DNA of 64,000 bases from Blautia_A ammoniilytica. GTDB taxonomy: Bacteria; Bacillota; Clostridia; Lachnospirales; Lachnospiraceae. The notes beneath the pieces were generated by a model. The model worked only from the letters and a program-made list of their open reading frames with translations. It did no database searches and was not told the origin of the DNA. Shown here in pieces: positions 34,379 to 42,352 of the stretch; within the stretch, counting starts at the first letter, position 1; each line of letters begins with the position of its first letter. Location of the stretch: positions 14,260-78,259 of the forward strand of contig NZ_JAOQJL010000016.1 in assembly GCF_025566965.1 (NCBI RefSeq), given 5' to 3'. The translations under genes were made by a program, and so were the position numbers.

Positions 34379-35874
34379 TACAGGGAACCATGTCAAATGC
34401 AGGAAAAAGCCTTCTTGCAGCTGGACTTTGCCGGATCTTTCGGCAGGACGGATATTCGGTGGCCCCCTTTAAATCACAGAATATGGCATTGAATTCCTTT
34501 ATCACTGAGGAAGGTCTGGAGATGGGCAGAGCCCAGGTGATGCAGGCAGAGGCAGCAGGGATCCGTCCTTCAGTAAAGATGAATCCCATCCTTTTAAAGC
34601 CTACCAATGATGTGGGCTCCCAGGTGATCGTAAACGGAGAAGTGCTGGGGACTATGAGCGCCAGGGATTATTTTAAATACAAAAAGAAGCTGGTGCCGGA
34701 CATTATGAAGGCTTATCAGGAATTGTCTGATGAATACGATATTATTGTGATCGAAGGCGCAGGCAGTCCGGCCGAGATCAATCTGAAAAATGATGATATT
34801 GTTAATATGGGAATGGCTAAAATGGCAAAAGCACCAGTGCTTCTTGTAGGAGATATCGACCGGGGCGGTGTGTTTGCCCAGCTGATCGGTACTGTAGACC
34901 TTCTGGAGCCTTCCGAGCGTGATATGGTAAAGGGGCTGATCATCAACAAATTCCGGGGAGACAAGACCATTCTGGATCCTGGTGTAAAAATGCTGGAGGA
35001 GCGAAGCCACATCCCGGTGGTAGGAGTTGCCCCGTACATGAATATCCAGGTGGAGGATGAAGACAGTCTGACGGAACGGTTTGACAGGAAGCAGCCGGCA
35101 GGTCTGATCGATATTGCAGTGATCCGTGTGCCCAGGATTTCCAATTTTACGGATTTTAATCCTTTTGAAAGTGTAGAAGGGGTATCCCTGCGTTATGTAC
35201 AGCATGTGTCTGAACTGAAGAATCCGGATATGATCATTCTTCCAGGAACGAAAAACACAATGGAAGATTTGCTGTGGATGAGGGAAAACGGTCTGGAAGC
35301 AGCTGTTCTGAAGGCTGCAGCTGCAGGCTGTATCGTATTTGGGATCTGCGGAGGATACCAGATGCTGGGAGATACATTAAGTGACCCTTATCATGTGGAG
35401 GCTGGCGGAAAGATCCGGGGTATGGGTCTTTTGCCTATGGATACAGTATTTGCCAGCAAAAAAACAAGAACCCGTGTTACAGGGCAGTTTCTTCCAATGC
35501 CAGGTACCTTTGCTGCATTGTCAGGAGTAAGCCTGGAAGGTTATGAGATCCATATGGGAGAATCAGTAAGAAAAGAGGGGATATTGCCCGCAACAAAGCT
35601 GATGGTGGCCGGAAATCAGCCGGAAGAAAAAAAGACAGAAGGTGCTTTTCATGAAAATGTATGTGGAACCTATGTACATGGGGTGTTTGATAAAGAGGAA
35701 GTTGTGGAGACTTTGATCCGGATCCTTGGAGAAAGAAAAGGGATAGATGTATCTTCTATGACAGGCATTGATTTTGCTGCCTTTAAGGAAACACAGTATA
35801 ACATCCTGGCTGCGGAGCTTAGAAAGCATCTGGACATGAAGAAAATATACAGCATATTGGAAGAAGGGGTGTAA
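34360..35874 (+). CDS. cbiP: Cobyric acid synthase CbiP (CobQ)
   Basis: 504 residues. The ATPase domain starts MIQGTMSNAGKSLLAAGL. The conserved FKSQNMALNSF and GAGSPAEINL blocks follow, then the glutamine amidotransferase domain with VFGICGGYQMLG (nucleophilic Cys). It amidates the b, d, e and g side chains. It overlaps cobD by 19 nt and lies 3 nt from cbiC. Confidence 0.96.
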   Translation: MAKAIMIQGTMSNAGKSLLAAGLCRIFRQDGYSVAPFKSQNMALNSFITEEGLEMGRAQVMQAEAAGIRPSVKMNPILLKPTNDVGSQVIVNGEVLGTMSARDYFKYKKKLVPDIMKAYQELSDEYDIIVIEGAGSPAEINLKNDDIVNMGMAKMAKAPVLLVGDIDRGGVFAQLIGTVDLLEPSERDMVKGLIINKFRGDKTILDPGVKMLEERSHIPVVGVAPYMNIQVEDEDSLTERFDRKQPAGLIDIAVIRVPRISNFTDFNPFESVEGVSLRYVQHVSELKNPDMIILPGTKNTMEDLLWMRENGLEAAVLKAAAAGCIVFGICGGYQMLGDTLSDPYHVEAGGKIRGMGLLPMDTVFASKKTRTRVTGQFLPMPGTFAALSGVSLEGYEIHMGESVRKEGILPATKLMVAGNQPEEKKTEGAFHENVCGTYVHGVFDKEEVVETLIRILGERKGIDVSSMTGIDFAAFKETQYNILAAELRKHLDMKKIYSILEEGV

Positions 35875-35877
35875 CTT

Positions 35878-36522
35878 ATGATAAAGGTGGAACTGGAAAA
35901 TGTTAAGCCTATGGATATCGAAAAAAGGAGCTTTGAGATCATAACCTCAGAGCTTGGGGATGTGCAACTGGTTCCTGGAACAGAGCTGATCGTTAAACGG
36001 TGTATCCATACAAGTGCGGATTTTGATTATGCTCAGAATCTGAAATTTTCAGAAGGGGCAGTACAGCATGCCCTGGATGCAATTAAAAACGGAGCCTGTA
36101 TTGTAACAGATACCCAGATGGCAAAAGCCGGGATCAATAAAAAGGCATTGGCACGGTATGGCGGAGAAGTGTACTGCTTTATGTCAGATGAGGATGTGGC
36201 ACAGAATGCCAAAAAAAACGGCACCACCCGTGCCACTGCAAGTATGGACAAGGCAGCAGGCCTTTCAAAACCGCTGATCTTTGCTGTTGGGAATGCACCT
36301 ACAGCTCTTGTAAGGCTGTATGAACTGATCGAAGATGGCTTCTTGAAACCTGAGCTGATCATTGGTGTTCCGGTAGGATTCGTAAATGTGGTCCAGTCAA
36401 AGGAGCTGATCATGAAAGCTCCGGTTCCCTATATCGTTGCCCAGGGAAGAAAGGGCGGCTCAAATATTGCAGCCTGTATTGTGAACGCTCTTTTATATAT
36501 GATCAATAATTCAAGAGACTGA
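35878..36522 (+). CDS. cbiC: Cobalt-precorrin-8 methylmutase CbiC
   Basis: 214 residues. The family start region (MDIEKRSFEII) and HTSADFDYAQNLKFS, which contains the catalytic His, are present, followed by GVPVGFVNVVQSKE. It moves the C-11 methyl to C-12 to form cobyrinate. It is last in the operon, and its 3' end overlaps the converging regulator gene by 12 bp, so no separate terminator lies between them. Confidence 0.95.
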   Translation: MIKVELENVKPMDIEKRSFEIITSELGDVQLVPGTELIVKRCIHTSADFDYAQNLKFSEGAVQHALDAIKNGACIVTDTQMAKAGINKKALARYGGEVYCFMSDEDVAQNAKKNGTTRATASMDKAAGLSKPLIFAVGNAPTALVRLYELIEDGFLKPELIIGVPVGFVNVVQSKELIMKAPVPYIVAQGRKGGSNIAACIVNALLYMINNSRD

Positions 36523-37839
36523 AAGACTTTGCAGGGTTTCTTTCAGTATATGACAAGCCGGGAGAAAATCCTGGACTTCCATAGCTGAATAGGACAACAG
36601 GAAGGTTTTTGTATCTGCCGTTTCAGACAGCACAGGGATACGAAGACCTTTTTTTTCTGTTTCTTTGTGAACAATATCGGTACTTACCACACAGGGTAGG
36701 GTCAGGGCAAGGCTTGTGCCTGCAGGCCCCATTTTTATGCTGTATTCTTTGCCGAAAACTGTGGAAAGTATCTGGCACAGCTGCTTTCCTTTTTGGGCAT
36801 ATAATCGTTTCAGCTTTCTGGTCTGGGAAGCAAGATGTCCGTCTCTGATAAATTGGCACAAAGCGATCTGCTCTGCTTTAGAGGCTGTCTGATTGTAAAA
36901 ATCAGCTTTTTTTCGGTAAGCATCCAACAAAGATGGGGGAAGGACCATAAAGCTGATCCGGATGGAAGGAAGGAGAAGTCTGGAAAAAGAGCCAATATAT
37001 ACTACATTCTGTCCGCCGGAAAGACCAAACAGGGAGGGCGTTGGCTTTTGCAGATATACAAACTCATTTTCATAATCATCCTCTATAATCAGGCTTTCTC
37101 GCTGGCTTGCATACTCAAGCAGCTCCAGGCGTCTGGAAACGGGCATGATCTCTCCCCATTTGGTCATATGAGCCGGGGATACGTAGATGACCTGGCTGTT
37201 CTTATCCCTGTAATGGAGCTGAAATCCAAAATCCTGAAATATGGTAGATCCTTGTACAAAGGAGGGATTAGGAAAAGAAACAGAGTGGTACCTGCTTTTC
37301 AGAAGCGGGCACAGTACCTGAAGAAGACACTGCACACTGGCACCTACCACAATATCATCGGGGGAGCATTGAATATTCCGGCGATGTCTTATGTAGTCAG
37401 CCAGCACCTGTCTGAGATCCGGCTCCCCTTGTACTTCGCCGTAGGTCAGCATTCGCTGATCCTGCCGCAGGGCACTTTTGATATACCTGCTCCAAAGGTC
37501 GAAACGGAAGCTTTCTCTGTCTACGCCTGCAGAGGAGAAGTCAAACCGGACATTTACGCTCTGGCTGTACCTGGAACTGGCCTTTTGGCGTTGATGAACA
37601 GAGATTTCAGTTACATAGTATCCACTTTGGGCTTTGGCAAGGATGTATCCGTCTGCAGCCAGCTGAAGATAAGCATTTTCTATGGTAGTTCTGCTTAATT
37701 TCAATTCCTGGGCACATTTTCGCAGGGAAGGCATTTTGCTGCCTGGCAGCATTTTACCGTTTTGAATCAGGTCACGGTAATATCGGTACACTTCCAGATA
37801 TAAATGATCAGTTGTTTCTTTTTTATCTAATTGAATCAT
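36511..37839 (-). CDS. MocR/PdxR-type GntR-aminotransferase transcription regulator
   Basis: 442 residues. The N-terminal GntR winged helix (about 10-75) has LPGSKMPSLRKCAQELKLSR and TIENAYLQLAADGYI. The C-terminal PLP aminotransferase-like domain (about 110-442) has IIEDDYENEF and YIGSFSRLLLPSIRISF, with Ser rather than a clear Lys at the usual Schiff-base spot as I read it. Relatives (PdxR) sense PLP and control vitamin B6 genes. It is divergent from a pyridoxal kinase, the classic arrangement. ATG 37839 follows AGAGGACAGCT. Confidence 0.88.
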   Translation of the reverse strand: MIQLDKKETTDHLYLEVYRYYRDLIQNGKMLPGSKMPSLRKCAQELKLSRTTIENAYLQLAADGYILAKAQSGYYVTEISVHQRQKASSRYSQSVNVRFDFSSAGVDRESFRFDLWSRYIKSALRQDQRMLTYGEVQGEPDLRQVLADYIRHRRNIQCSPDDIVVGASVQCLLQVLCPLLKSRYHSVSFPNPSFVQGSTIFQDFGFQLHYRDKNSQVIYVSPAHMTKWGEIMPVSRRLELLEYASQRESLIIEDDYENEFVYLQKPTPSLFGLSGGQNVVYIGSFSRLLLPSIRISFMVLPPSLLDAYRKKADFYNQTASKAEQIALCQFIRDGHLASQTRKLKRLYAQKGKQLCQILSTVFGKEYSIKMGPAGTSLALTLPCVVSTDIVHKETEKKGLRIPVLSETADTKTFLLSYSAMEVQDFLPACHILKETLQSLSVS

Positions 37840-38056
37840 AGCTGTCCTCTTAAAAATAATTAAATTTGGATATTTATTAAGATACACTTAGGTGATATTC
37901 TACGATTAAAGTATTGTGGGAGTGCAAAGCACGGAACAATCCGTGTAATCATGATCTTGGTGTTTTGACACCAAAATCATTCTATATCACACTGAAAAAA
38001 AATACAAGGAGAGATCGTAGCTGCTTCATACCTTTGCAGTTACGAGAAATTAAATA
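37840..38056. promoter_or_regulatory. Intergenic region with hairpins between MocR regulator and pyridoxal kinase
   Basis: 217 bp with several possible stems on the forward strand. CACGGA-acaa-TCCGTG lies at about 37940-37955. TTGGTG-ttttga-CACCAA, flanked by ATGAT/ATCAT, lies at about 37961-37989. TCGTAGCTGC pairs with GCAGTTACGA just before the kinase. The best Shine-Dalgarno (AAGGAGAG) is ~45 bases upstream of the TTG start, and the last hairpin lies between them. Operator or leader function is inferred. Confidence 0.5.
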
Positions 38057-38923
38057 TTGAAAAAAATAGCAGTTTTAAATGATTTGTCCGGACTTGGAAA
38101 GTGTTCTCTGACAGCAGCTATTCCGGTGATCTCTGCCATGGGTGTGCAGGCCTGTCCTCTTCCTACAGCAATTCTTAGTAATCAAACCGGATATGCCTCA
38201 TATTATTGTGACGATTATACACAGCATATGGATGCGATTATGGATGAGTGGGAGAAACGGGGGTTTCGTCCAGATGGAATCTATACAGGATTTCTGGCAG
38301 GAGAGAAACAGGCAGACAAGATTCTTGAGTTTATTCATCGATTTTCTTCATCAGACACAAGCATCCTGGTAGACCCGGTGATGGGAGACCAGGGAAGGGC
38401 TTATGATATTTATTCTCCGCAGCTTTGTGAGAAAATGAGAGCCCTGATATCCCAAGCCCAAGTGATCACTCCTAATCTGACAGAGGCATTGCTTTTACTA
38501 TACGGGAAAGAGGAAATGGAAAAGAAATGGGCGTCCCTTTTGCAGCTTTCAGGTAAAGAATACCTAAAAGAGATAGAATCACTGGGAAGCAGGCTTCATG
38601 AACAGTACCAGGTGCCTGGGATTGTGATCACAGGAGTGGACGATCAGGATGGAGAAATAAAGCAGATTGGCAATCTGATTTGGGAAAATAACGAAGAAAC
38701 ATGGGTTTTTTCTGAGAAAACAGGAGGCAGCTATTCTGGTACAGGCGATCTTTTTGCATCTGTTTTATGTGGTGGGATGGTGCAGGAAATCTGCTTAAAA
38801 GCACTTGTTCATAAAGCAGTCCGTTTTCTTGAAAAGGCGATCCGGGATGCAGTAAAGGAAGGTACGGACCGAAACGACGGAGTTTGCTTTGAAAAATATC
38901 TTTATACATTATGGGAGGATTAG
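38057..38923 (+). CDS. Pyridoxal/pyridoxamine kinase (PfkB/PdxY-like)
   Basis: 288 residues of the PdxK/PdxY branch of the ribokinase superfamily. Start KKIAVLNDLSGLGKCSLTAA, then DPVMGDQGR and the ATP/anion-hole motif GGSYSGTGDLFAS with its catalytic Asp. It phosphorylates B6 vitamers to PLP, the cofactor of CobD and DpaL. The only reasonable start is TTG 38057, with no Shine-Dalgarno at normal distance. Divergent from the PdxR-like gene. Confidence 0.9.
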   Translation: MKKIAVLNDLSGLGKCSLTAAIPVISAMGVQACPLPTAILSNQTGYASYYCDDYTQHMDAIMDEWEKRGFRPDGIYTGFLAGEKQADKILEFIHRFSSSDTSILVDPVMGDQGRAYDIYSPQLCEKMRALISQAQVITPNLTEALLLLYGKEEMEKKWASLLQLSGKEYLKEIESLGSRLHEQYQVPGIVITGVDDQDGEIKQIGNLIWENNEETWVFSEKTGGSYSGTGDLFASVLCGGMVQEICLKALVHKAVRFLEKAIRDAVKEGTDRNDGVCFEKYLYTLWED

Positions 38924-38927
38924 GACT

Positions 38928-39533
38928 ATGACAGATATTGTATATCATTATAATCATCAGGTGTATTTTAATCTGACAAATAAATGTCCATGCAGATGTA
39001 CCTTCTGTATCCGAAATAATGGAGACACAGTAGGGGAATCTGGGAATCTGTGGTTTTCCAAGGAGCCTTCTCTTGAGGAGATCATCCCGGCGATAGACAG
39101 GTTTGATTTTACCGGATGCAGGGAAGCTGTATTTTGTGGGTATGGGGAGCCTACCATGGTACTTGACAAGCTGGTGGCAGTAAGTGAATACGTAAGGAAA
39201 AAATATGATTTCCGTCTGCGATTAAATACCAACGGATTAAGTGACCTGATCCACGGAAGATCTACGGCAGAAGAGATCTGTAAGGCTGTAGACTGTGTTT
39301 CCATCAGCCTGAACATGCCGGACGCAAAATCCTATAATGAAGTGGTACGTCCTGCTTATGGGGAGAAGTCCTTTGATGCTATGCTGAAATTTGCCTGCGA
39401 CTGCAGAAAATATCTGGATGATGTAAGATTTACAGTAGTAGACTGTATCGGAGAAGAGAATATACGTAAAAGTCAGGAATTGGCAGATTCCCTTGGTATT
39501 CCGTTACGTGTCCGTATCTACTCCGCAGGCTGA
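38928..39533 (+). CDS. Radical SAM protein of the TatD-associated type
   Basis: 201 residues. The cluster motif is CPCRCTFC (CxxxCxxC, about residues 19-26), followed by a glycine-rich CGYGEPTM block for SAM binding and LRLNTNGL. It matches the short radical SAM proteins usually found next to tatD; no tatD is in this window. Substrate unknown. It starts 5 nt after the kinase stop with GGAGG upstream, so the two are probably cotranscribed. Confidence 0.85.
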   Translation: MTDIVYHYNHQVYFNLTNKCPCRCTFCIRNNGDTVGESGNLWFSKEPSLEEIIPAIDRFDFTGCREAVFCGYGEPTMVLDKLVAVSEYVRKKYDFRLRLNTNGLSDLIHGRSTAEEICKAVDCVSISLNMPDAKSYNEVVRPAYGEKSFDAMLKFACDCRKYLDDVRFTVVDCIGEENIRKSQELADSLGIPLRVRIYSAG

Positions 39534-39573
39534 ATATAGTAAAATTATTATTGGTAAATCAGCGATGTGATTC

Positions 39574-39769
39574 ATTGCATTGCATAAAAGAATAGGGGTA
39601 TATATCATGCGAGGCTTTCGTAGATTTCGATTCGTGCTAGCTTCTCTGTTATTTGCCGTGTTTGAGCACGTAAGTGCGAGTTTGGCAAATGACAGAGATA
39701 ATAAGCATACGAGAGAAATCCGAAAACGAAGCCCTGATATATAACCCTATCTTTTTTGCATAATGCAAT
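39574..39769. repeat. Long imperfect palindrome of about 196 bp
   Basis: Two arms of ~95 bp centred on GCAC-GTAA-GTGC (39666-39677). Matching outward blocks include TTATTTGCC with GGCAAATGA, TCTCTGT with ACAGAGA, GATTTC with GAAATC, a GGCTTTCG/CGAAGCC pair, TATATATCA with TGATATATA, and ends built on TTGCATAATGCAA-like sequence. Mismatches are spread along the arms. It has no coding capacity. As RNA it would be a single long rod with a GUAA tetraloop; as DNA it resembles a MITE. Confidence 0.8.
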
Positions 39770-39917
39770 AAGTATATGTATAAGATTTGCCAAGTGATGA
39801 TTTTTCTATATCTGGCACCCATCCCTTCACCGCTGTATTGACATTCCATTCTTTCACGATTAAAATGTTATCCAGAGCAGGACATACAAAGGAAGCAGGA
39901 GATAACTAGTCAACTAT
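39770..39917. other. Non-coding stretch between the palindrome and the IS end
   Basis: About 150 bp with no plausible gene, repeat or strong promoter that I can see. It is the host DNA flanking the right end of the IS200/IS605-like element; the part nearest the element would supply the TnpB guide if the element is active. Confidence 0.5.
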
Positions 39918-40075
39918 CCATCACCTAAAGGTAATGGGCTTGTAACTGCCCAGTCGTACTAACGGCTTGCACCTCCGACCTTTAATCCCCGATAGATATT
40001 GCTATCTAAAGTGGCGTTACATCATAGGGTGGTTGACAGCACCCTTTGTAGCAGAGTTTACTCTGTTACAACTGT
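39910..40075 (-). ncRNA. Candidate omega/re-RNA of TnpB
   Basis: Reading the reverse strand from the end of tnpB toward the element end, several hairpins follow one another. TGTAaCAGAG...CTCTGcTACA is at 40047-40070, AGGGTG...CACCCT at 40026-40045, GATAG...CTATC at 39991-40006, and GGGC...GCCC plus the terminal hairpin at 39918-39951. This position and fold pattern match TnpB guide RNAs, which overlap the tnpB 3' end and extend into flanking DNA. No sequence homology could be tested. Confidence 0.5.
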
Positions 40076-41197
40076 ATTAGGTACTTGGCTATCTGCAAGA
40101 TAGTCTATTCCCATACGATACAGATTCATAGCTCCAATGCGGTCATCATTAGATTTGTAACCACAGTTTTTGCAAGCAAACAGATGTATCTTCTTATTGC
40201 GGTTAGACTTTTCAACGTGTCCGCAACAAGGGCAGCACTGACTTGTATAGCGAGGGTCTACCTTAATAACAGAAGACTGATTCTGTTTTGCTTTGTAGAT
40301 TAGTTTTTGCTCAAGGTCATAGAAAGACCATGATACAGAAACATAACGGTCTTTTGTTTTAACACGTTCTGTAGCATTACGAATACCTGACAAATCTTCC
40401 AATACAAAGAGAGTGTGCTTTGGGTTATTAGTGGCGAGTGCCTTTGATACCTGATGGTTAATATCCTGCATCCAACGGTTTTCTCGCCCACCAATAGCTT
40501 TAATTCTACGTCTTGAAGATGGTGTCTGTCGTATTTGGAGTTCTTTACGAAGTTTGGAATAATTAGCACGTTTTTGCTTTATAGCCTTACCGCTAACAAA
40601 TCCAGACTTGTGTTTGCTGTTATAAGTGACAACAACAAAGTTAATGCCTCTGTCTATGCCCACAACGTTACAGATGTCAGAAATATTACTTTCTTCTACA
40701 TCATAGGTTACTGGTATGTGAAGATAGTACTTGCCATGCTTATTTACAAGCTTAGCTGTACCAAACTTATAAATCGTATGGTCAAAATATTTAGACATTC
40801 CATTTGCAAAATAAGGCAACTTCACACGACCATTAAGTGTGTTAACTGAAAAACAGTTTTGTGTTAAGGAATAATCTCTGTTCCAAACCAAATCATACTG
40901 AGGCTTTTTGAACGAAGGTTTAATCCATTCGTTTTGATTTTCGAGAATGGTTTTATACTTTGCAATAACTGTCTTGAATACAGACTGTACCATTTGCGAT
41001 TTAAGGTTAAACTTTTCTCGTAAAGTAAAATACAAAACCTTATTAAGTGAAAACTGCTTTAAGTCGTGAGTACGGAATACATAGTCTGAAACATAATTAC
41101 AGGCATCACGATAAACAGACATAGTTTCATCAAGCAAAACTTTATCTGTTTCAGCTGCGATTATTTGAATTTTAGCTGTAATAGTCATCTGTTCCAT
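40058..41197 (-). CDS. tnpB: RNA-guided endonuclease TnpB (IS200/IS605 accessory protein)
   Basis: 379 residues, intact. RuvC residues are Asp182 (VVGIDRGINF), Glu267 (FVLEDLSG) and Asp352 (SNDDRIGAMNL). The zinc ribbon has Cys322/Cys325 (CPCC) and Cys342/Cys345 (CKNC). TnpB is a guide-RNA-directed DNA nuclease that favours retention of its transposon. AAGGAGCACATCT precedes the ATG. All catalytic residues are present, while the partner tnpA is frameshifted. Confidence 0.95.
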   Translation of the reverse strand: MEQMTITAKIQIIAAETDKVLLDETMSVYRDACNYVSDYVFRTHDLKQFSLNKVLYFTLREKFNLKSQMVQSVFKTVIAKYKTILENQNEWIKPSFKKPQYDLVWNRDYSLTQNCFSVNTLNGRVKLPYFANGMSKYFDHTIYKFGTAKLVNKHGKYYLHIPVTYDVEESNISDICNVVGIDRGINFVVVTYNSKHKSGFVSGKAIKQKRANYSKLRKELQIRQTPSSRRRIKAIGGRENRWMQDINHQVSKALATNNPKHTLFVLEDLSGIRNATERVKTKDRYVSVSWSFYDLEQKLIYKAKQNQSSVIKVDPRYTSQCCPCCGHVEKSNRNKKIHLFACKNCGYKSNDDRIGAMNLYRMGIDYLADSQVPNTVVTE

Positions 41198-41277
41198 AGA
41201 TGTGCTCCTTCTATAGATATTTCACTAAATATATTATATAATAATAATTAGTGAAAATCAATGTTTCGAGGTGAATT

Positions 41278-41681
41278 ATGGATAATAGATACAATCGTCA
41301 TAACAGACGGAAAAACGCCTTAAAGTACATATAGTTCTAGTGATCAAATATCGTAAACAATTACTCAAAGGTTCTATCGCTGATGATGTTAAGCAAAAGA
41401 TTTTCGATATTGCTAATACTTATGGCTACGAAATTATTGCTATGGAAACCGAAAAAGACCATATACATTTCTTATTAAGTTACGATACAATAGATAGAGT
41501 TTGCGATATTGTCAAAATTGTAAAGCAAGAAACAACGTATTATTTATGGCACAAATATGGTTCGCTTCTGTCTAAACAATATTGGAAGAAAAAGATATTT
41601 TGGTCAGACGGATATTTTGCTTGTAGTATTGGAGAAGTATCGTCAGCTACCATACAAAAATATATTGAGAGTCAGGGGTAA
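41278..41681 (+). pseudogene. tnpA: IS200-type TnpA transposase with N-terminal frameshift
   Basis: A start at 41278 (MDNRYNRHNRRKNALKY) follows a GAGGTGAATT site but stops after 18 codons. The rest of the Y1 transposase runs in a different frame from about 41328, reading HIVLVIKYRKQLLKG. A one-base loss near 41327 (expected TAC-CAT, found TAC-AT) explains it. The HUH motif HIHFLL and the catalytic Tyr in ATIQKYIESQ remain. A shorter product from GTG 41340 would lack the first beta strand. Confidence 0.8.
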
Positions 41682-41760
41682 TGACTAAAGATTTACAGGG
41701 CTCCTCCCACCACCTGAAGATAGTGGGTTTCCGCCTATGGCAAACGAAAGGATTTTATTT

Positions 41761-42249
41761 ATGAAAAACAGTCGGTATTTTCCAATGTTCGTGGATTTAT
41801 CAGATAAAAATATAGTTGTGGCAGGAGGTGGCAAAACAGCCCTTCAAAGGACGAAGTGTCTTCTCCTGTTTACCAGGAATATTACAGTGATTGCACCCAG
41901 GATGAACCTGGAGCTTCAGGAAATGGGAAAGGCAGGCAGAGTCAATATCCAGCTTCGTCCCATCAGGCGGTCAGATTTCGATAATACATATATGGTGATC
42001 GCGGCATCACAGGATTGGAAGCTGAACGATCAGATCTGTAAGGTATGTAAGGAAGAAGGCATTTATGTGAATGTATCCGGAGATAAAGAAGAAAGTGATT
42101 TCTATTTTCCTGGACTTTGCATTGCAGATGATTCTGTGATCGGGATCCAGACCGGCAGTGCGGATACTTCCAGAAAGAGGGAGCTAAGAGAAGAGACAGA
42201 TCAGGTGCTTACAAGGCTTACAAAAAAATGGAAGACTGAGGACGAATAG
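41761..42249 (+). CDS. Precorrin-2 dehydrogenase / sirohydrochlorin synthase (CysG N-terminal type)
   Basis: 162 residues of the Met8/CysG_N family, beginning YFPMFVDLSDKNIVVAGGG with the NAD-binding glycine-rich loop and VIAPRMN. It oxidises precorrin-2 to sirohydrochlorin, an entry point for siroheme and anaerobic B12 synthesis. It lacks the methyltransferase domain of full CysG. ATG 41761 follows AAAGGA. It lies just past the IS element; no hemA or chelatase gene follows it here. Confidence 0.88.
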   Translation: MKNSRYFPMFVDLSDKNIVVAGGGKTALQRTKCLLLFTRNITVIAPRMNLELQEMGKAGRVNIQLRPIRRSDFDNTYMVIAASQDWKLNDQICKVCKEEGIYVNVSGDKEESDFYFPGLCIADDSVIGIQTGSADTSRKRELREETDQVLTRLTKKWKTEDE

Positions 42250-42262
42250 TTTACACTGACGC

Positions 42263-42291
42263 TTGTTCCAGAGACCACGATATGGTATAAT
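42263..42291 (+). promoter_or_regulatory. Predicted promoter of the lactonase gene
   Basis: TTGTTC, a 17-bp spacer and TATAAT, about 60 bp upstream of the start. Confidence 0.65.
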
Positions 42292-42352
42292 TACCCAAAG
42301 GGTGCTATTTGCCTTGGGAGATGCGAGATGACTTTAGGAGGTTGACAGAACA

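Larger units (their letters stand above)
39905..41735 (-). mobile_element. IS200/IS605-type element with divergent tnpA and tnpB
   Basis: Divergent tnpB (reverse) and tnpA (forward), the IS605/IS608 arrangement, are bounded by subterminal hairpins. On the tnpB side: CCAT-c-ACCT-aa-AGGT-a-ATGG at 39918-39937. On the tnpA side: CCCAC...GTGGG at 41706-41727. There are no inverted terminal repeats or target duplications, as expected for this family. Exact ends are approximate. It sits between the radical SAM gene and the precorrin-2 dehydrogenase gene. Base composition is more A/T-rich than the neighbours. Confidence 0.85.
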
